In this document: in pieces, positions 1 through 8,218 of the stretch
Layout: every line of letters starts with the position of its first letter
Numbering within the stretch: the stretch's first letter is position 1
Assembly (NCBI RefSeq): GCF_007741495.1
Contig: NZ_CP036262.1
Location: 3,906,001-3,970,000, forward strand
Source: Roseimaritima multifibrata
Lineage (GTDB): Bacteria > Planctomycetota > Planctomycetia > Pirellulales > Pirellulaceae
Direction of reading: 5' to 3'
DNA: 64,000 nucleotides
Translations under genes and position numbers: made by a program
Notes under the pieces: model-generated
The model's database searches: none
The model's input: the letters and a program-made list of their open reading frames with translations, nothing else
Told to the model about the DNA's origin: nothing

Positions 1-316
1 GGCCGAATAACTTCACCGTCGCTTGTTCGCCTCTCCGGTGAACATCGCGCGGCGTTCGTTTTCGCTGAGTGTTGCCTTTCGATCGGGACGTGCGATATAT
101 CAGTTAACGGCCTGGAAGCGACAATAGGCCCCATGCCAGCTTGCCTGGCACGATGCCGAGATTTCAAATTAGTTCGCATGCCCCCTAAAAATACGCCACC
201 GGATCGGATTGCCGCCGAAGGCGGCAATCCGATCCGGTGGCGACATACGGGGAGCAACCACCTCTAATTTCAAATCTCGCGTTCCTGTCGGGCGAGCCGA
301 CAAGGGGACGTGCTGA
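1..316. other. gene-free left edge with dispersed-repeat sequence
   Basis: No coding frame is convincing here. Bases 70-105 (GCCTTTCGATCGGGACGTG and neighbours) match the start of a dispersed repeat family seen again near 31408-31441. The strong nested palindrome at 157-278 is listed separately. The RHS reading frame that follows is closed upstream by TGA at 314-316, so the body of the RHS gene is not in this stretch. Confidence 0.6.
157..278. repeat. nested perfect palindrome, miniature-element-like
   Basis: The core is a perfect 23-bp inverted repeat, 194-216 against 220-242, with a three-base loop (GAA, 217-219). Around it lies a second inverted pair, CGAGATTTCAAATTAG (157-172) and CTAATTTCAAATCTCG (263-278), complementary at 15 of 16 positions. 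The pair of nested arms gives a 122-bp symmetrical unit directly upstream of a truncated RHS gene. It could be a miniature transposable element, a REP-like unit or a bidirectional terminator; no U-tract follows, so a plain terminator is less likely. Confidence 0.75.
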
Positions 317-358
317 TCGGACGGCTTCGCAGACGCTAGCTACATCGACGAACCGGTC

Positions 359-1216
359 ATGAGAGCGGGAACGCTAGCAACCGAGCGTCTGTACTACCAT
401 CGCAACCAACAGTACAGCGTCACAGCACTGACCGACACGACAGGAACGATCTCTGAACGCTATGCGTACGACGCGTACGGCAAACCGACCGTGCTGACTG
501 GCAGCGGGACGGTATTGTCCGGTTCGGCGTATGGGAACCGTTACACCTATACGGGACGGGAGTGGGACGGGGACCTTGGGCTGTATCACTATCGGGCGCG
601 GATGTATGATCCTGTGGCGGGGTGGTTCGTGTCTCGTGATCCAGTCGGTTACACTGATAGTGCGTCTCTGTATTGCGCATCAATGTTATTGATGCTGGTT
701 GACCCTGCTGGCAATGCGGGAATCTGGGAGCCTCGGGATCCGCGACATGGAGGCCCTCATCCTAGAGTGTTGTTGCCTCGTGATCCGCCTCCACCGCCGG
801 AGCCACTGACGCTTGATCAGTCCGCAGCCTATGCCGCATGCGCTGACACTTCTTATTCACGTTGTGGCGGGTGCACTCAGGAGTCGTGTGAAGCAGCGGT
901 AGCCGCATTCATTCAAGCGGTGGATGATAGCTGGCTAATTGGTGTCCCATTTATTGGGCCGGTTGGGCCTCACACTTGTGAACGACTAGCAAACGATATA
1001 ATAAGGCGAATCCCTGAGTTAGAGAACAATCCTTGCGTCGCCTACGCAAGTGTTACTATCGTGAGGGACTCCCGATCCACACATCCAACGAGGCCGCCGA
1101 CTCATGCCTGGGCAACTCTGAAGTTATGCAATGGCGCTACCATCAATGGAGACAATCACGCCAACGGTGGTGAAGATCAGATTTGGGTTGGATCTCCATC
1201 GAACAATTCAGACTGA
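359..1216 (+). CDS. RHS repeat-associated core C-terminal remnant with variable tip
   Basis: The first part carries the end of an RHS/YD-repeat shell: TGREWDGDLGLYHYRARMYDP followed by the core signature ending in VDPAG at about residues 113-117. Homology begins before the ATG: the preceding codons read SYIDEPV, a normal RHS sequence, but TGA at 314-316 closes the frame. RHS proteins usually exceed 1000 residues, so this is a detached 3' end, either decayed or an orphan tip module used for recombination. After VDPAG comes a variable domain of about 165 residues rich in Cys (pattern around CGGCTQESCE) and His/Trp, of unknown activity; such tips are often toxins in RHS systems, but no known toxin motif is recognised. 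A small membrane protein follows directly. Confidence 0.75.
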   Translation: MRAGTLATERLYYHRNQQYSVTALTDTTGTISERYAYDAYGKPTVLTGSGTVLSGSAYGNRYTYTGREWDGDLGLYHYRARMYDPVAGWFVSRDPVGYTDSASLYCASMLLMLVDPAGNAGIWEPRDPRHGGPHPRVLLPRDPPPPPEPLTLDQSAAYAACADTSYSRCGGCTQESCEAAVAAFIQAVDDSWLIGVPFIGPVGPHTCERLANDIIRRIPELENNPCVAYASVTIVRDSRSTHPTRPPTHAWATLKLCNGATINGDNHANGGEDQIWVGSPSNNSD

Positions 1217-1227
1217 AAGGGTTGGCC

Positions 1228-1503
1228 TTGGATGCGTATAAACCCCCTGTGGAACCTTGTTCTACGTATACCGAAAGAAAGAAAAGCGTAATTGCGGGCA
1301 AACTTCGGTGGCCGTTCATTGCGGTATGCGTCGTTGGACTTGGACTCGTATTTCAGCATAGCCTGTCGGATTTTTTTCGATGCGTTGGGGACCCTGAAGG
1401 AAAAGGGATTGCATTTGGGGCTGGCGGACTTTTGGGGCTGATTATCGCGATGTTGTTTATTGGAATTGTTCATTGGCGCTGCGAAGTTCACAAAAAAGAA
1501 TGA
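1228..1503 (+). CDS. small two-helix membrane protein behind the RHS tip
   Basis: About 91 residues with two hydrophobic segments (around WPFIAVCVVGLGLVF and GAGGLLGLIIAMLFIGIVHW) and a basic C-terminus. An ATG at 1183 would overlap the RHS tip gene by 34 bases; I prefer TTG at 1228 because GAAAGG lies seven bases ahead of it and 12 bases after the upstream stop. Position immediately downstream of an RHS tip is where cognate immunity genes sit, so an immunity role is possible, but this rests on position alone. No family recognised. Confidence 0.5.
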   Translation: MDAYKPPVEPCSTYTERKKSVIAGKLRWPFIAVCVVGLGLVFQHSLSDFFRCVGDPEGKGIAFGAGGLLGLIIAMLFIGIVHWRCEVHKKE

Positions 1504-2181
1504 CTGAGTCGGGAGATGGCGACGAATAGACCCCCTCTGTGTCATTCATTTTCTTTAGCTGGTGACTGCCGGGGTTAGCTGCGGTTTAGACCGCAGTGGC
1601 GTGTAAGAGGTAGCGAGCGGTTTTGATTCGCTCGCTTGTCACGCTGTGCTGGTGGACTGCCTGATTCGCCGCCCCAAGAGATGGATTTGAACGGCTTTGA
1701 AGGTTGATGCTTCATTGTTTGCGGCGAATTGCACCGGAGCAGCGACACGGCAAGAGGGCCACGTGGATAGCAGCTTTCCGAAAGTCGATTCATGGAGCGG
1801 ATCAATGGTTGCTCAATCATGGCGGGGAATGCTCCTCGATCGATGCGGTTTGGACTTCGATCGCCTGCTCTTGACGATGCTTTTGGGCTTTTTGCCCGTC
1901 GGCCACGAAGGCTCGCAGGTGATCGGGCGCTAAGAAGGGCACCTTCTCAGGCGGGCTCTCCGTCTTACCGCCCAGCCACGCGGTCACTCCGATCAGATAG
2001 GGCTAGATCCGTAGCGTCAGGCGGCCATCCATCTGCTCCAGCGGTTGCATCAACCTCGTGCACATGCGGCAACGGTCCGGACAGGCTTCTCTCACACCAC
2101 ACGCGTCTCAGCCTGGGCTACGGCTTCCCCTGCGTTACGGGGCTGTTCCGTTGTATACGTTCGGTGAATATGTTAGAAATT
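1504..2181. other. decayed intergenic region
   Basis: No intact gene. A hairpin TGCGGT-TTAG-ACCGCA lies at 1580-1595. On the minus strand, 1817-2078 reads as a continuous protein-like frame interrupted by one TAG near 2003, and it meets a second short minus-strand frame (1575-1820) through an ATGA overlap. This looks like the remnant of a small two-gene unit; see the separate pseudogene entry. Confidence 0.5.
1817..2078 (-). pseudogene. remnant of an unknown protein with internal stop
   Basis: Read on the minus strand from about 2078 the frame gives RMCTRLMQPLEQMDGRLTLRI, then an amber codon, then PYLIGVTAWLGGKTESPPEK and a charged helical stretch rich in Q, E and A, ending in TGA at 1819-1817. 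The composition on both sides of the stop is protein-like, which favours a disabled gene over chance. The stop overlaps, as ATGA, the start of a second minus frame down to 1575 that I do not trust as coding. No family recognised. Confidence 0.3.
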
Positions 2182-2233
2182 TTGTCGTCCCCACGACAAT
2201 TGTCTTGACGACAGTTGTTTCGACGTGTATTAA
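2182..2233 (+). promoter_or_regulatory. marR promoter with overlapping palindromic operators
   Basis: TTGACG (2205-2210), a 17-base spacer and TATTAA (2228-2233) make a good sigma70-type promoter. Six bases after the -10 element is the ATG of the MarR gene (2240), so the transcript would be leaderless. Overlapping the -35 side are TTGTCGT-CCCC-ACGACAA (2182-2199), ACAATTGT (2196-2203) and TGTC-N5-GACA (2201-2213), repeated inverted TTGTCGT words that fit autoregulation by the MarR protein. The promoter is read from the sequence; repression is inferred. Confidence 0.6.
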
Positions 2234-2239
2234 ATTGGA

Positions 2240-2734
2240 ATGAGCAAATCGTCTTCGGCTAAATCCAAACAACGTTTTGATTCCTTGCAACAGGAAGCTT
2301 ATCTGAATTTGTGGCAGACCTACGATCGTCTTAAATCGTTGGAAGATGATGCGTTCAAGCAGGCTGGCTTGTCGGCTCAGCAGTACAACACGTTGCGATT
2401 GTTGCGATCGGTTCATCCCGATTCGATGCCCACACTAGTGCTGGGCGGTCGGCTCATTTCTCGTGCCCCGGACATGACGCGTCTGCTTGATCGCTTAGAG
2501 AAACGAGGATTGCTTGCTCGGGAACGTCGGCCTGAAAATCGCCGTGTTGTCGAGGTTCGGATCACGGCGGAGGGGATAAAACTTCTCGATGACATCCATG
2601 ATTCGGTACAGGAATGTCACCAACTGCAACTTGGTCACATGAACAAGAAGGCGTTAAGTCAGTTGGTCGAGCTTCTGAAACAAGCTCGTCAACCGCACGA
2701 AAACGCTGTCAATCTTTCTTTTGTCGATGAATGA
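2240..2734 (+). CDS. MarR family transcriptional regulator
   Basis: A 164-residue protein with the MarR winged-helix plan: helical dimerisation ends and a central DNA-binding domain, recognition helix around RAPDMTRLLDRLEKRGL and wing around RPENRRVVEVRITAEG (roughly residues 75-115). MarR dimers bind palindromes and usually repress their own and adjacent genes. The ATG lies six bases after the -10 box, with no Shine-Dalgarno, so leaderless initiation is likely. The downstream halogenase-like gene starts just after or within the last codons, so both are probably one transcript. The effector is unknown; a phenolic or aromatic ligand would suit both the family and the neighbour. Confidence 0.9.
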   Translation: MSKSSSAKSKQRFDSLQQEAYLNLWQTYDRLKSLEDDAFKQAGLSAQQYNTLRLLRSVHPDSMPTLVLGGRLISRAPDMTRLLDRLEKRGLLARERRPENRRVVEVRITAEGIKLLDDIHDSVQECHQLQLGHMNKKALSQLVELLKQARQPHENAVNLSFVDE

Positions 2735-2780
2735 TTTCGCCGAACAGTTTCCACCCACAGATTGCCTAGGAAGTCGAGAA

Positions 2781-4016
2781 ATGCCAGATCAACAGTCTCC
2801 TGATGTTATCGTGATCGGTGGCGGCCCCGCCGGGGCCACCGTTTCGACGCTGATTGCCCAGCAAGGCTATCGAGTCACTCTATTAGAGCGAGAAAATTTC
2901 CCCCGCTATCACATCGGCGAATCGCTAATCCCCGAAACGTACTGGGTCCTGAAAAGGTTGGGGATGCTGGACAAGATGAAGTCGAGCCAATTCATCAAAA
3001 AGTTTAGCGTCCAGTTCGTAAGCCCCACGGGAAAACATTCGGCTCCCTTTTACTTCCACGATAACAACCCGCACGAATGCTCACAGACTTGGCAAATTCA
3101 ACGGAGCGAATTCGATGTGATGATGTTGAAGAACGCCGCGGACCAAGGGGTCGCTGTTCACGAGGGAGTACGCGTTCTTGATGTCCTTTTCGAGGGCGAT
3201 CGTGCGATCGGAGTGCAAATCAAAGACGAGAACGGTAATCCAAAAGAGATCCGCGCCAGTGTCGTCGTCGATGCGAGTGGGCAGAGTTCCATGCTGATCA
3301 ACAAATTCAAGCTAAAGGTTCCTGACCCGAGCTTAAACAAGGGAGCTCTTTGGACCTATTTCGAAGGAGCCTATCGGGACGAAGGAAAGGATGAAGGTGC
3401 GACCATCGTCCTTAGCTTGCGAGATAAGAAAGGATGGTTCTGGTACATACCGATGCAGAACAACCTCGTAAGCGTCGGCGTGGTAGCCGATTTCGAGTAT
3501 CTATTTAATGGACGGACGAGCCACGAAGCGACGTTTTACGAAGAGATGGAAAATTGTCCAGCCGTAAAAGAACGGGTTTCCATGGCCAAACAAAAGGCTC
3601 CGGTGAAGGCGACGAAGGATTACACCTATCGTGCGAGCCAAGCGGCTGGCGATGGCTGGGTGCTGGTTGGTGATGCATTCGGATTCCTTGACCCCCTTTA
3701 TTCATCAGGTGTGTTGCTGGCACTTAAGTCAGGAGAACTTGCCGCGGATGCGATTGTCGAGGGTTTGCAAATCGGCGACACCTCCCGAACCCAGCTAGGC
3801 AAATGGGAAGCAGGGTACGTGAAAGGAATGAACCGAATGCGGCGATTGGTATGCGAATATTACGATGGATTCAATTTTGGTCAGTTCATACGAAAGTTCC
3901 CAAATCATAGAGGGAACGTAACGGACCTTCTTATCGGAGATCTTTTCAAAGACGAACTCGATCAAGTCTTCGAAGATATCGATTCGATGAAAACGGGCCC
4001 GTCCGAAGCGGTGTAG
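2781..4016 (+). CDS. flavin-dependent halogenase-like FAD oxidoreductase
   Basis: About 411 residues. The N-terminus has the FAD-binding GGGPAG motif (about residues 13-18), followed by FPRYHIGESLIP, typical of flavin halogenases. WFWYIP at about 219-224 matches the WxWxIP signature that distinguishes these from monooxygenases, and a Lys in IKKF near 74 sits where the catalytic Lys is expected. GWVLVGDAFGFLDPLYSSGV closes the FAD site. The start at 2781 is chosen because AGGAAG lies seven bases upstream; an ATG at 2727 overlapping the marR end is the alternative. Co-transcription with MarR suggests a regulated small-molecule modification. Substrate unknown; a geranylgeranyl-reductase-like role cannot be excluded. 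Confidence 0.8.
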   Translation: MPDQQSPDVIVIGGGPAGATVSTLIAQQGYRVTLLERENFPRYHIGESLIPETYWVLKRLGMLDKMKSSQFIKKFSVQFVSPTGKHSAPFYFHDNNPHECSQTWQIQRSEFDVMMLKNAADQGVAVHEGVRVLDVLFEGDRAIGVQIKDENGNPKEIRASVVVDASGQSSMLINKFKLKVPDPSLNKGALWTYFEGAYRDEGKDEGATIVLSLRDKKGWFWYIPMQNNLVSVGVVADFEYLFNGRTSHEATFYEEMENCPAVKERVSMAKQKAPVKATKDYTYRASQAAGDGWVLVGDAFGFLDPLYSSGVLLALKSGELAADAIVEGLQIGDTSRTQLGKWEAGYVKGMNRMRRLVCEYYDGFNFGQFIRKFPNHRGNVTDLLIGDLFKDELDQVFEDIDSMKTGPSEAV

Positions 4017-4168
4017 GCACCGTTGTCGCAAAGTACCACTTAGCCCATCTAATGGGGCGAGTTGACTGGTAGTGCGGCCAGCCCAACGGTGAGACCGCTC
4101 GTCCGTGTATTGGCGAGCGTTTCTATCCGCCCCCACGGTGCGCTTTCATCGACTATCTTATTGGGCCT

Positions 4169-5149
4169 ATGAACTCACTTGCACCACCATTATCGACCGA
4201 CCACTCTGCCTCCCGCCGAATGCTAGAGTGTCTGCGTGTCATTGTTGTGATTGAGTGTTTTGGTTTGGGCGGTCGCTACCTGTTTTCATCATTCGAAACG
4301 GAAAGCGACATCTACGGTTGGCTTTATTTCGATTGCCACTGGCCCGAAACGATCGCCCAAGGAATCGATAACGCTGGATCCCTGGTGACGTTGATCGCCG
4401 GGGGACTTCTGTGCCTGACCGGGGTGCTGATGGCAAGTCGGCCAAGCGAATCGCCTCCGCCCAAAATCGTTCGTCGGATTGACCAGGCGGCCGCTTTGTG
4501 GATCGCCGTTTGGATGCTGTTGCTGGCTGCTGCGCATATGATGCGAGCCGCGGTGTTCGCTGAATTAGCGTTGTCCGAACATGCCGTCCGCTATATCGCC
4601 CCTTTGGCGTTGGCCGTTTGCGGTAGTGCTGGTCTGCCCGCCCGGTCGGCCGCCGCTCCACACCTAAATCGATCTCGATACATCGTACTGTTATTGACTG
4701 TGGCGGCCGCGTTCACATTTGCGGCACATGGTTACAAAGCCTATGAATGTTACGCTCCGTTTACCGATCTGATTCTGTTGTCGGACATGCAATGGACCGA
4801 GACCGGATGCACCCAAGCGACAGCCGAGCGAATACTGGTCGTGATCGGCGTTGTTGACATCCTGGCGGCGTTGATCTTGCTAATATTTCGCTCGCGTTTG
4901 GCCGCGTTTTATATGGTCGTTTGGGGGTTCGTCACTGCGGCAAGTAGAATAACGGCACTCGGCGCGGATGCATGGCCCGAAACATTGATCCGAATTGCAA
5001 ACGGCGGCGTTCCGCTGGCCATCTTGATCTACTGGATGACACTGCGAGAATTTTCTCGATCCCCCGACCCACCGCAACTGTCGCACCATGCGGCAAATCG
5101 CCCAACTCCCCTCCATCAACTGGACTCCATTTCAGATGACATCACATAA
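4169..5149 (+). CDS. hypothetical polytopic membrane protein
   Basis: A 326-residue protein with about seven or eight hydrophobic segments (for example LVTLIAGGLLCLTGVLMA, AALWIAVWMLLLAAAHMM, YIVLLLTVAAAFTFAAHGY, ILVVIGVVDILAALILLIF) and a polar C-terminal tail. The second half has several conserved-looking acidic and aromatic residues between helices. No family recognised. Its last codons overlap the start of the downstream phosphoesterase gene, so the two are probably translated from one message. Confidence 0.7.
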   Translation: MNSLAPPLSTDHSASRRMLECLRVIVVIECFGLGGRYLFSSFETESDIYGWLYFDCHWPETIAQGIDNAGSLVTLIAGGLLCLTGVLMASRPSESPPPKIVRRIDQAAALWIAVWMLLLAAAHMMRAAVFAELALSEHAVRYIAPLALAVCGSAGLPARSAAAPHLNRSRYIVLLLTVAAAFTFAAHGYKAYECYAPFTDLILLSDMQWTETGCTQATAERILVVIGVVDILAALILLIFRSRLAAFYMVVWGFVTAASRITALGADAWPETLIRIANGGVPLAILIYWMTLREFSRSPDPPQLSHHAANRPTPLHQLDSISDDIT

Positions 5150-6353
5150 ACCGACTTGCCCGCACATGTTGGGGATCCTCTGCTGTCTGATGCTGGGCGG
5201 CGGAACGACCGATGCCGCCGCGCCTCTGAAAGGGACGCAGCCTGCACAGTGGCGTGTGGTCTGGACCGATGATCCGGCTACCACGGCGACCGTTTCCTGG
5301 AGCACCGCAGCGGCCGGCAAATCGCACTCGGTTCGCTTTCGTGTCAAAGGGAGTGAAGCGAGCCCTTCCGCTCAACTAGCCGATTCGGGGCGATACACCG
5401 GTGGAGAATCCGAACTGTATTACCACCATGTTCACTTGACCGATTTGCAGCCAGCGACCGCGTACGAAGTTCAAATGGTCAGCGACTCGGACGAGTCCCC
5501 TGTGTTCTACTTTGTCACTGCCCCTGCGGTCGACCGAGAGTTCAGCATTTTGCACGGTGGTGATTCGCGTTCCGATCACAAAGCCCGCCAACGCATGAAT
5601 AAATTGATCGCCGACATTGTGGCAGATTCGTACGAGAACGATGACCTAGCCGATGACATCCTGGCCTTCGCACACGGTGGCGATTATGTCGTCACCGGCA
5701 CCAAAATGGATCTTTGGTCGTCTTGGTTGTCGGACCACGAACTGACGACTGGTCCAGATGGGCGACTGCTACCGATCATCCCCGCCCGTGGCAACCACGA
5801 CAAAGGGAAACCGTTCAACGAGATCTTTGGATTCCCCGAAGGCGACCTAAATTACTACGGCATCAGCATCGGGCCCCAAGTTCGTTTTACCACTTTGAAT
5901 TCCGAGACCAGTACGGCTGGCGACCAAGCAGAGTGGCTAAAGGCAGAACTTAAAAAATCGCGAGCGAGCCACCGTTGGCTGCTGACCCAGTACCATCGCC
6001 CGGTCTACCCGGCGGTCAAGTCACCGGGATCGGGCCTGAAGAGCTGGGTTCCGCTATTCGAAAAGTACAACGTCGACTTGGTCTGCGAAGCCGATGGACA
6101 CAACATCAAGCGGACCGTCCCGATCCGAGACGGCAAGCTAGACGAAACCGGAGTCGTCTATATCGGTGAAGGAGGCCTAGGCGTTCCGCAGCGGACTCCG
6201 AAGACCGATCGTTGGTTCCTGGAATCCCCCGGAATGGCTGACCAAGGGCACCATGTATTTGTCCTGAAATTCACAGAAGAAGCGTTGGAAGGAACCTGTC
6301 TGCTTGAAGGAAGAAAAATCCGCGATCAATTCACCCGAAAAGTTCGGCAGTAG
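5136..6353 (+). CDS. secreted metallophosphoesterase with purple acid phosphatase-like N-domain
   Basis: About 405 residues. A signal peptide is visible (LGILCCLMLGGGTTDA), then a fibronectin-type domain such as precedes purple acid phosphatases (QWRVVWTDDPATTATVSW), then a calcineurin-like metallophosphoesterase domain: HGGDSRSD, GDYV, ARGNHD, TQYHRPVY and EADGHN supply the metal ligands in order. The usual last motif GHxH is seen as GHN, so one ligand may differ. ATG at 5136 overlaps the end of the upstream membrane-protein gene by 14 bases; an upstream start at 5088 would spoil the signal peptide. Likely hydrolyses phosphate mono- or diesters outside the cytoplasm. Confidence 0.85.
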   Translation: MTSHKPTCPHMLGILCCLMLGGGTTDAAAPLKGTQPAQWRVVWTDDPATTATVSWSTAAAGKSHSVRFRVKGSEASPSAQLADSGRYTGGESELYYHHVHLTDLQPATAYEVQMVSDSDESPVFYFVTAPAVDREFSILHGGDSRSDHKARQRMNKLIADIVADSYENDDLADDILAFAHGGDYVVTGTKMDLWSSWLSDHELTTGPDGRLLPIIPARGNHDKGKPFNEIFGFPEGDLNYYGISIGPQVRFTTLNSETSTAGDQAEWLKAELKKSRASHRWLLTQYHRPVYPAVKSPGSGLKSWVPLFEKYNVDLVCEADGHNIKRTVPIRDGKLDETGVVYIGEGGLGVPQRTPKTDRWFLESPGMADQGHHVFVLKFTEEALEGTCLLEGRKIRDQFTRKVRQ

Positions 6354-6535
6354 GGGCGGAGCCGGGGTTATTAGCACAGCCCAAGCACCAGATCGTCAAA
6401 AACGGATTTGGACGATAAACTATCGCGAATGACATGGGGGTCGAGTCTAGGACAGACTAGGCTGGGTTCCTCTGTCCCCGATCGAGAAAATCGACCCATC
6501 AGGTCGGTCCAGCATTCGCGAAAAGCATTGAAGCC

Positions 6536-7363
6536 ATGATTCAACTCGGCAGGACGTATGACCTACTAGTGGTCAAGAAGACGGATTTCGGATTCTATTT
6601 AGACGCCGAAAATCTAGGCGAAGTCTTGATTCCCTTGAAGCATGCTCCGGTCAGCTTAAGTGTCGATGATACTGTCGAGGTTTTTCTTTACCTGGACTCG
6701 GAAGATCGCCCGATCGCGACCACTCAGGTTCCCAAAGCGCAGGTTGGCGACTTCGCTTATTTGCAAGTCAAAGACAATACCCAGGTCGGAGCGTTCTTGG
6801 ACTGGGGATTGGACAAAGATGTCTTGGTCCCGTTCGCCGAGCAGCATCGACCGATGATCGTGGGCCATTCCTACATCGTGTATCTGTATCTGGACAACCA
6901 AGATCGGATCACTGCGACCTCAAAGATCCACAAGATCGTGCTGGAAGATGATGAACACAATTTTCATCCGCAGCAGCCGGTCGATTTAATGATTGCGAAC
7001 ACCACCGAACTGGGCTTTAAAGCGATTGTGGATCAGAGCTACTGGGGGTTGCTATACAAGGATGAAGTCGATCAACGGCTTAGTTTTGGGCAGAGCATTC
7101 AAGGTTACGTCAAATACATCCGTGAGGACGGAAAGATCGACCTGAGTCTAAAAAGTGGTTCGCAAATCCGCGAGAACTACGGCCAGAGAATCCAGCAGTT
7201 CCTCCGCGATCATGACGGGTTTGCCCCCGTTCACGACAAATCCCCTCCCGCACAAATTTCCGAACTATTGGGAATGAGCAAAGGGCAGTTCAAAAATGCG
7301 ATCGGCACTCTGTACAAACAGAGATTGATTACGATTGAAAAAGACGGAATCCGATTGGTTTGA
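6536..7363 (+). CDS. CvfB/YitL-type S1 RNA-binding protein
   Basis: A 275-residue cytoplasmic protein with tandem S1-like beta-barrels (residues about 1-65, 70-135 and 145-210; note DLLVVKKTDFGFYLDA, FAYLQVKDNTQVGAFLDWGL, DLMIANTTELGFKAIVD) and a C-terminal winged-helix segment (ISELLGMSKGQFKNAIGTLYKQRLI). The order and length match CvfB/YitL proteins, which bind RNA and affect virulence-gene expression in Staphylococcus. Stand-alone gene with no close partner; its role here is inferred only from family. Confidence 0.88.
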   Translation: MIQLGRTYDLLVVKKTDFGFYLDAENLGEVLIPLKHAPVSLSVDDTVEVFLYLDSEDRPIATTQVPKAQVGDFAYLQVKDNTQVGAFLDWGLDKDVLVPFAEQHRPMIVGHSYIVYLYLDNQDRITATSKIHKIVLEDDEHNFHPQQPVDLMIANTTELGFKAIVDQSYWGLLYKDEVDQRLSFGQSIQGYVKYIREDGKIDLSLKSGSQIRENYGQRIQQFLRDHDGFAPVHDKSPPAQISELLGMSKGQFKNAIGTLYKQRLITIEKDGIRLV

Positions 7364-8218
7364 TCCCCTGCTTGATCGGTGGGTGCCCAGCAGGCCGATC
7401 GGTTCCATTCGCAATCCATCGACGCGAATCTCTTCTAAGACGCTACAAAGCCATCCACTGGAGCCATCGATCGTTCACGGAGTCTGGCCAACGGCAACCG
7501 AAAACACTGGCTGCCCCGCGGGGCGGCAATTTCATGCTTGGCAGTTGCTGTGCTGCGGCGAGGAATAAGAGGTTTCCGACCCGCAACGAATGGGCAGTCG
7601 ACGGATTCGAGGCGGAGAAAATTTGCAGCCTTCCGCTTAAGGAAAGCAGCTTCAAGGGAGCGTTCTATCACGGGGATGTGAAAAGCATTGATGAAGGGTT
7701 TGCAGCCGTTGACGAGTCCACCTGGGGCCGAGTGAACACGTAGCCCGGAGGGCGGCAGATACTTGCCGGCGGTGTAAACCGCCGGAGTGGAGATCGCCAA
7801 AAGGAAAGCCCAGCGGGCGACAGAACCATCCTTGTCTGTCGCCCGCTGGGCTTTCACGCGCACGCTCGCTAGGTTTCCGTTGGCTTACGCCAACGACAAG
7901 TATCTGTCGCCCGCTGGGCTAAAAGCACTGCACTCAGAATCGGATGCGGAGGGTTGAAATCGTCGCCTAAAAGTTCCACATCCCCTGGCGAATGATATCG
8001 GGCTGCACCTGAGTGCTATGCAACCTCGGTGCCAGCATTGCGAAAAATTTCTATTCAAATGTCGGTTCAATTTGTTTGAAATTTTTGACAAAATTTTGAT
8101 AATAGAAGTTGAGGGAACGACGCACTCAACGGCGCGTTTACGTTTTAAAAGATTGTCGGCATCTGCAAGCAATTCAGGGAAGTTCTCGGCTTGCTGCCAG
8201 CTGAGGGGAGACAAGACA
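7364..8218. other. long non-coding gap with palindromic repeats and grpE promoter
   Basis: No gene is supported; overlapping frames on both strands look like chance. The gap holds GCCGGCGGT-GTAA-ACCGCCGG-type palindromes near 7765-7785, a 19-bp inverted repeat at 7805-7854 and another copy of its arm at 7904-7920, and a hairpin CGTTGGC-TTAC-GCCAACG at 7878-7895. Near the right end TTGAAA (8076-8081), 16 bases, GATAAT (8098-8103) could drive the grpE-like gene, leaving an untranslated leader of about 110 bases. Confidence 0.6.
7805..7854. repeat. 19-bp inverted repeat, dispersed palindrome family
   Basis: Perfect arms AAAGCCCAGCGGGCGACAG (7805-7823) and CTGTCGCCCGCTGGGCTTT (7836-7854) with a 12-base loop. 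A third copy of the arm, CTGTCGCCCGCTGGGCT, occurs at 7904-7920. The direct and inverted repetition within 120 bases points to a mobile or amplified REP-like element and not to a single terminator. Confidence 0.7.

Noticed and set aside
1697-2208. Plus-strand hypothetical genes upstream of marR.
   Set aside because: The minus strand reads better as a decayed protein here, and the plus frames run through it with Arg/Ser-rich sequence.
7360-7863. Frames of 120-140 codons on both strands.
   Set aside because: They overlap each other and palindromic repeats, have no start signal and no protein-like composition.
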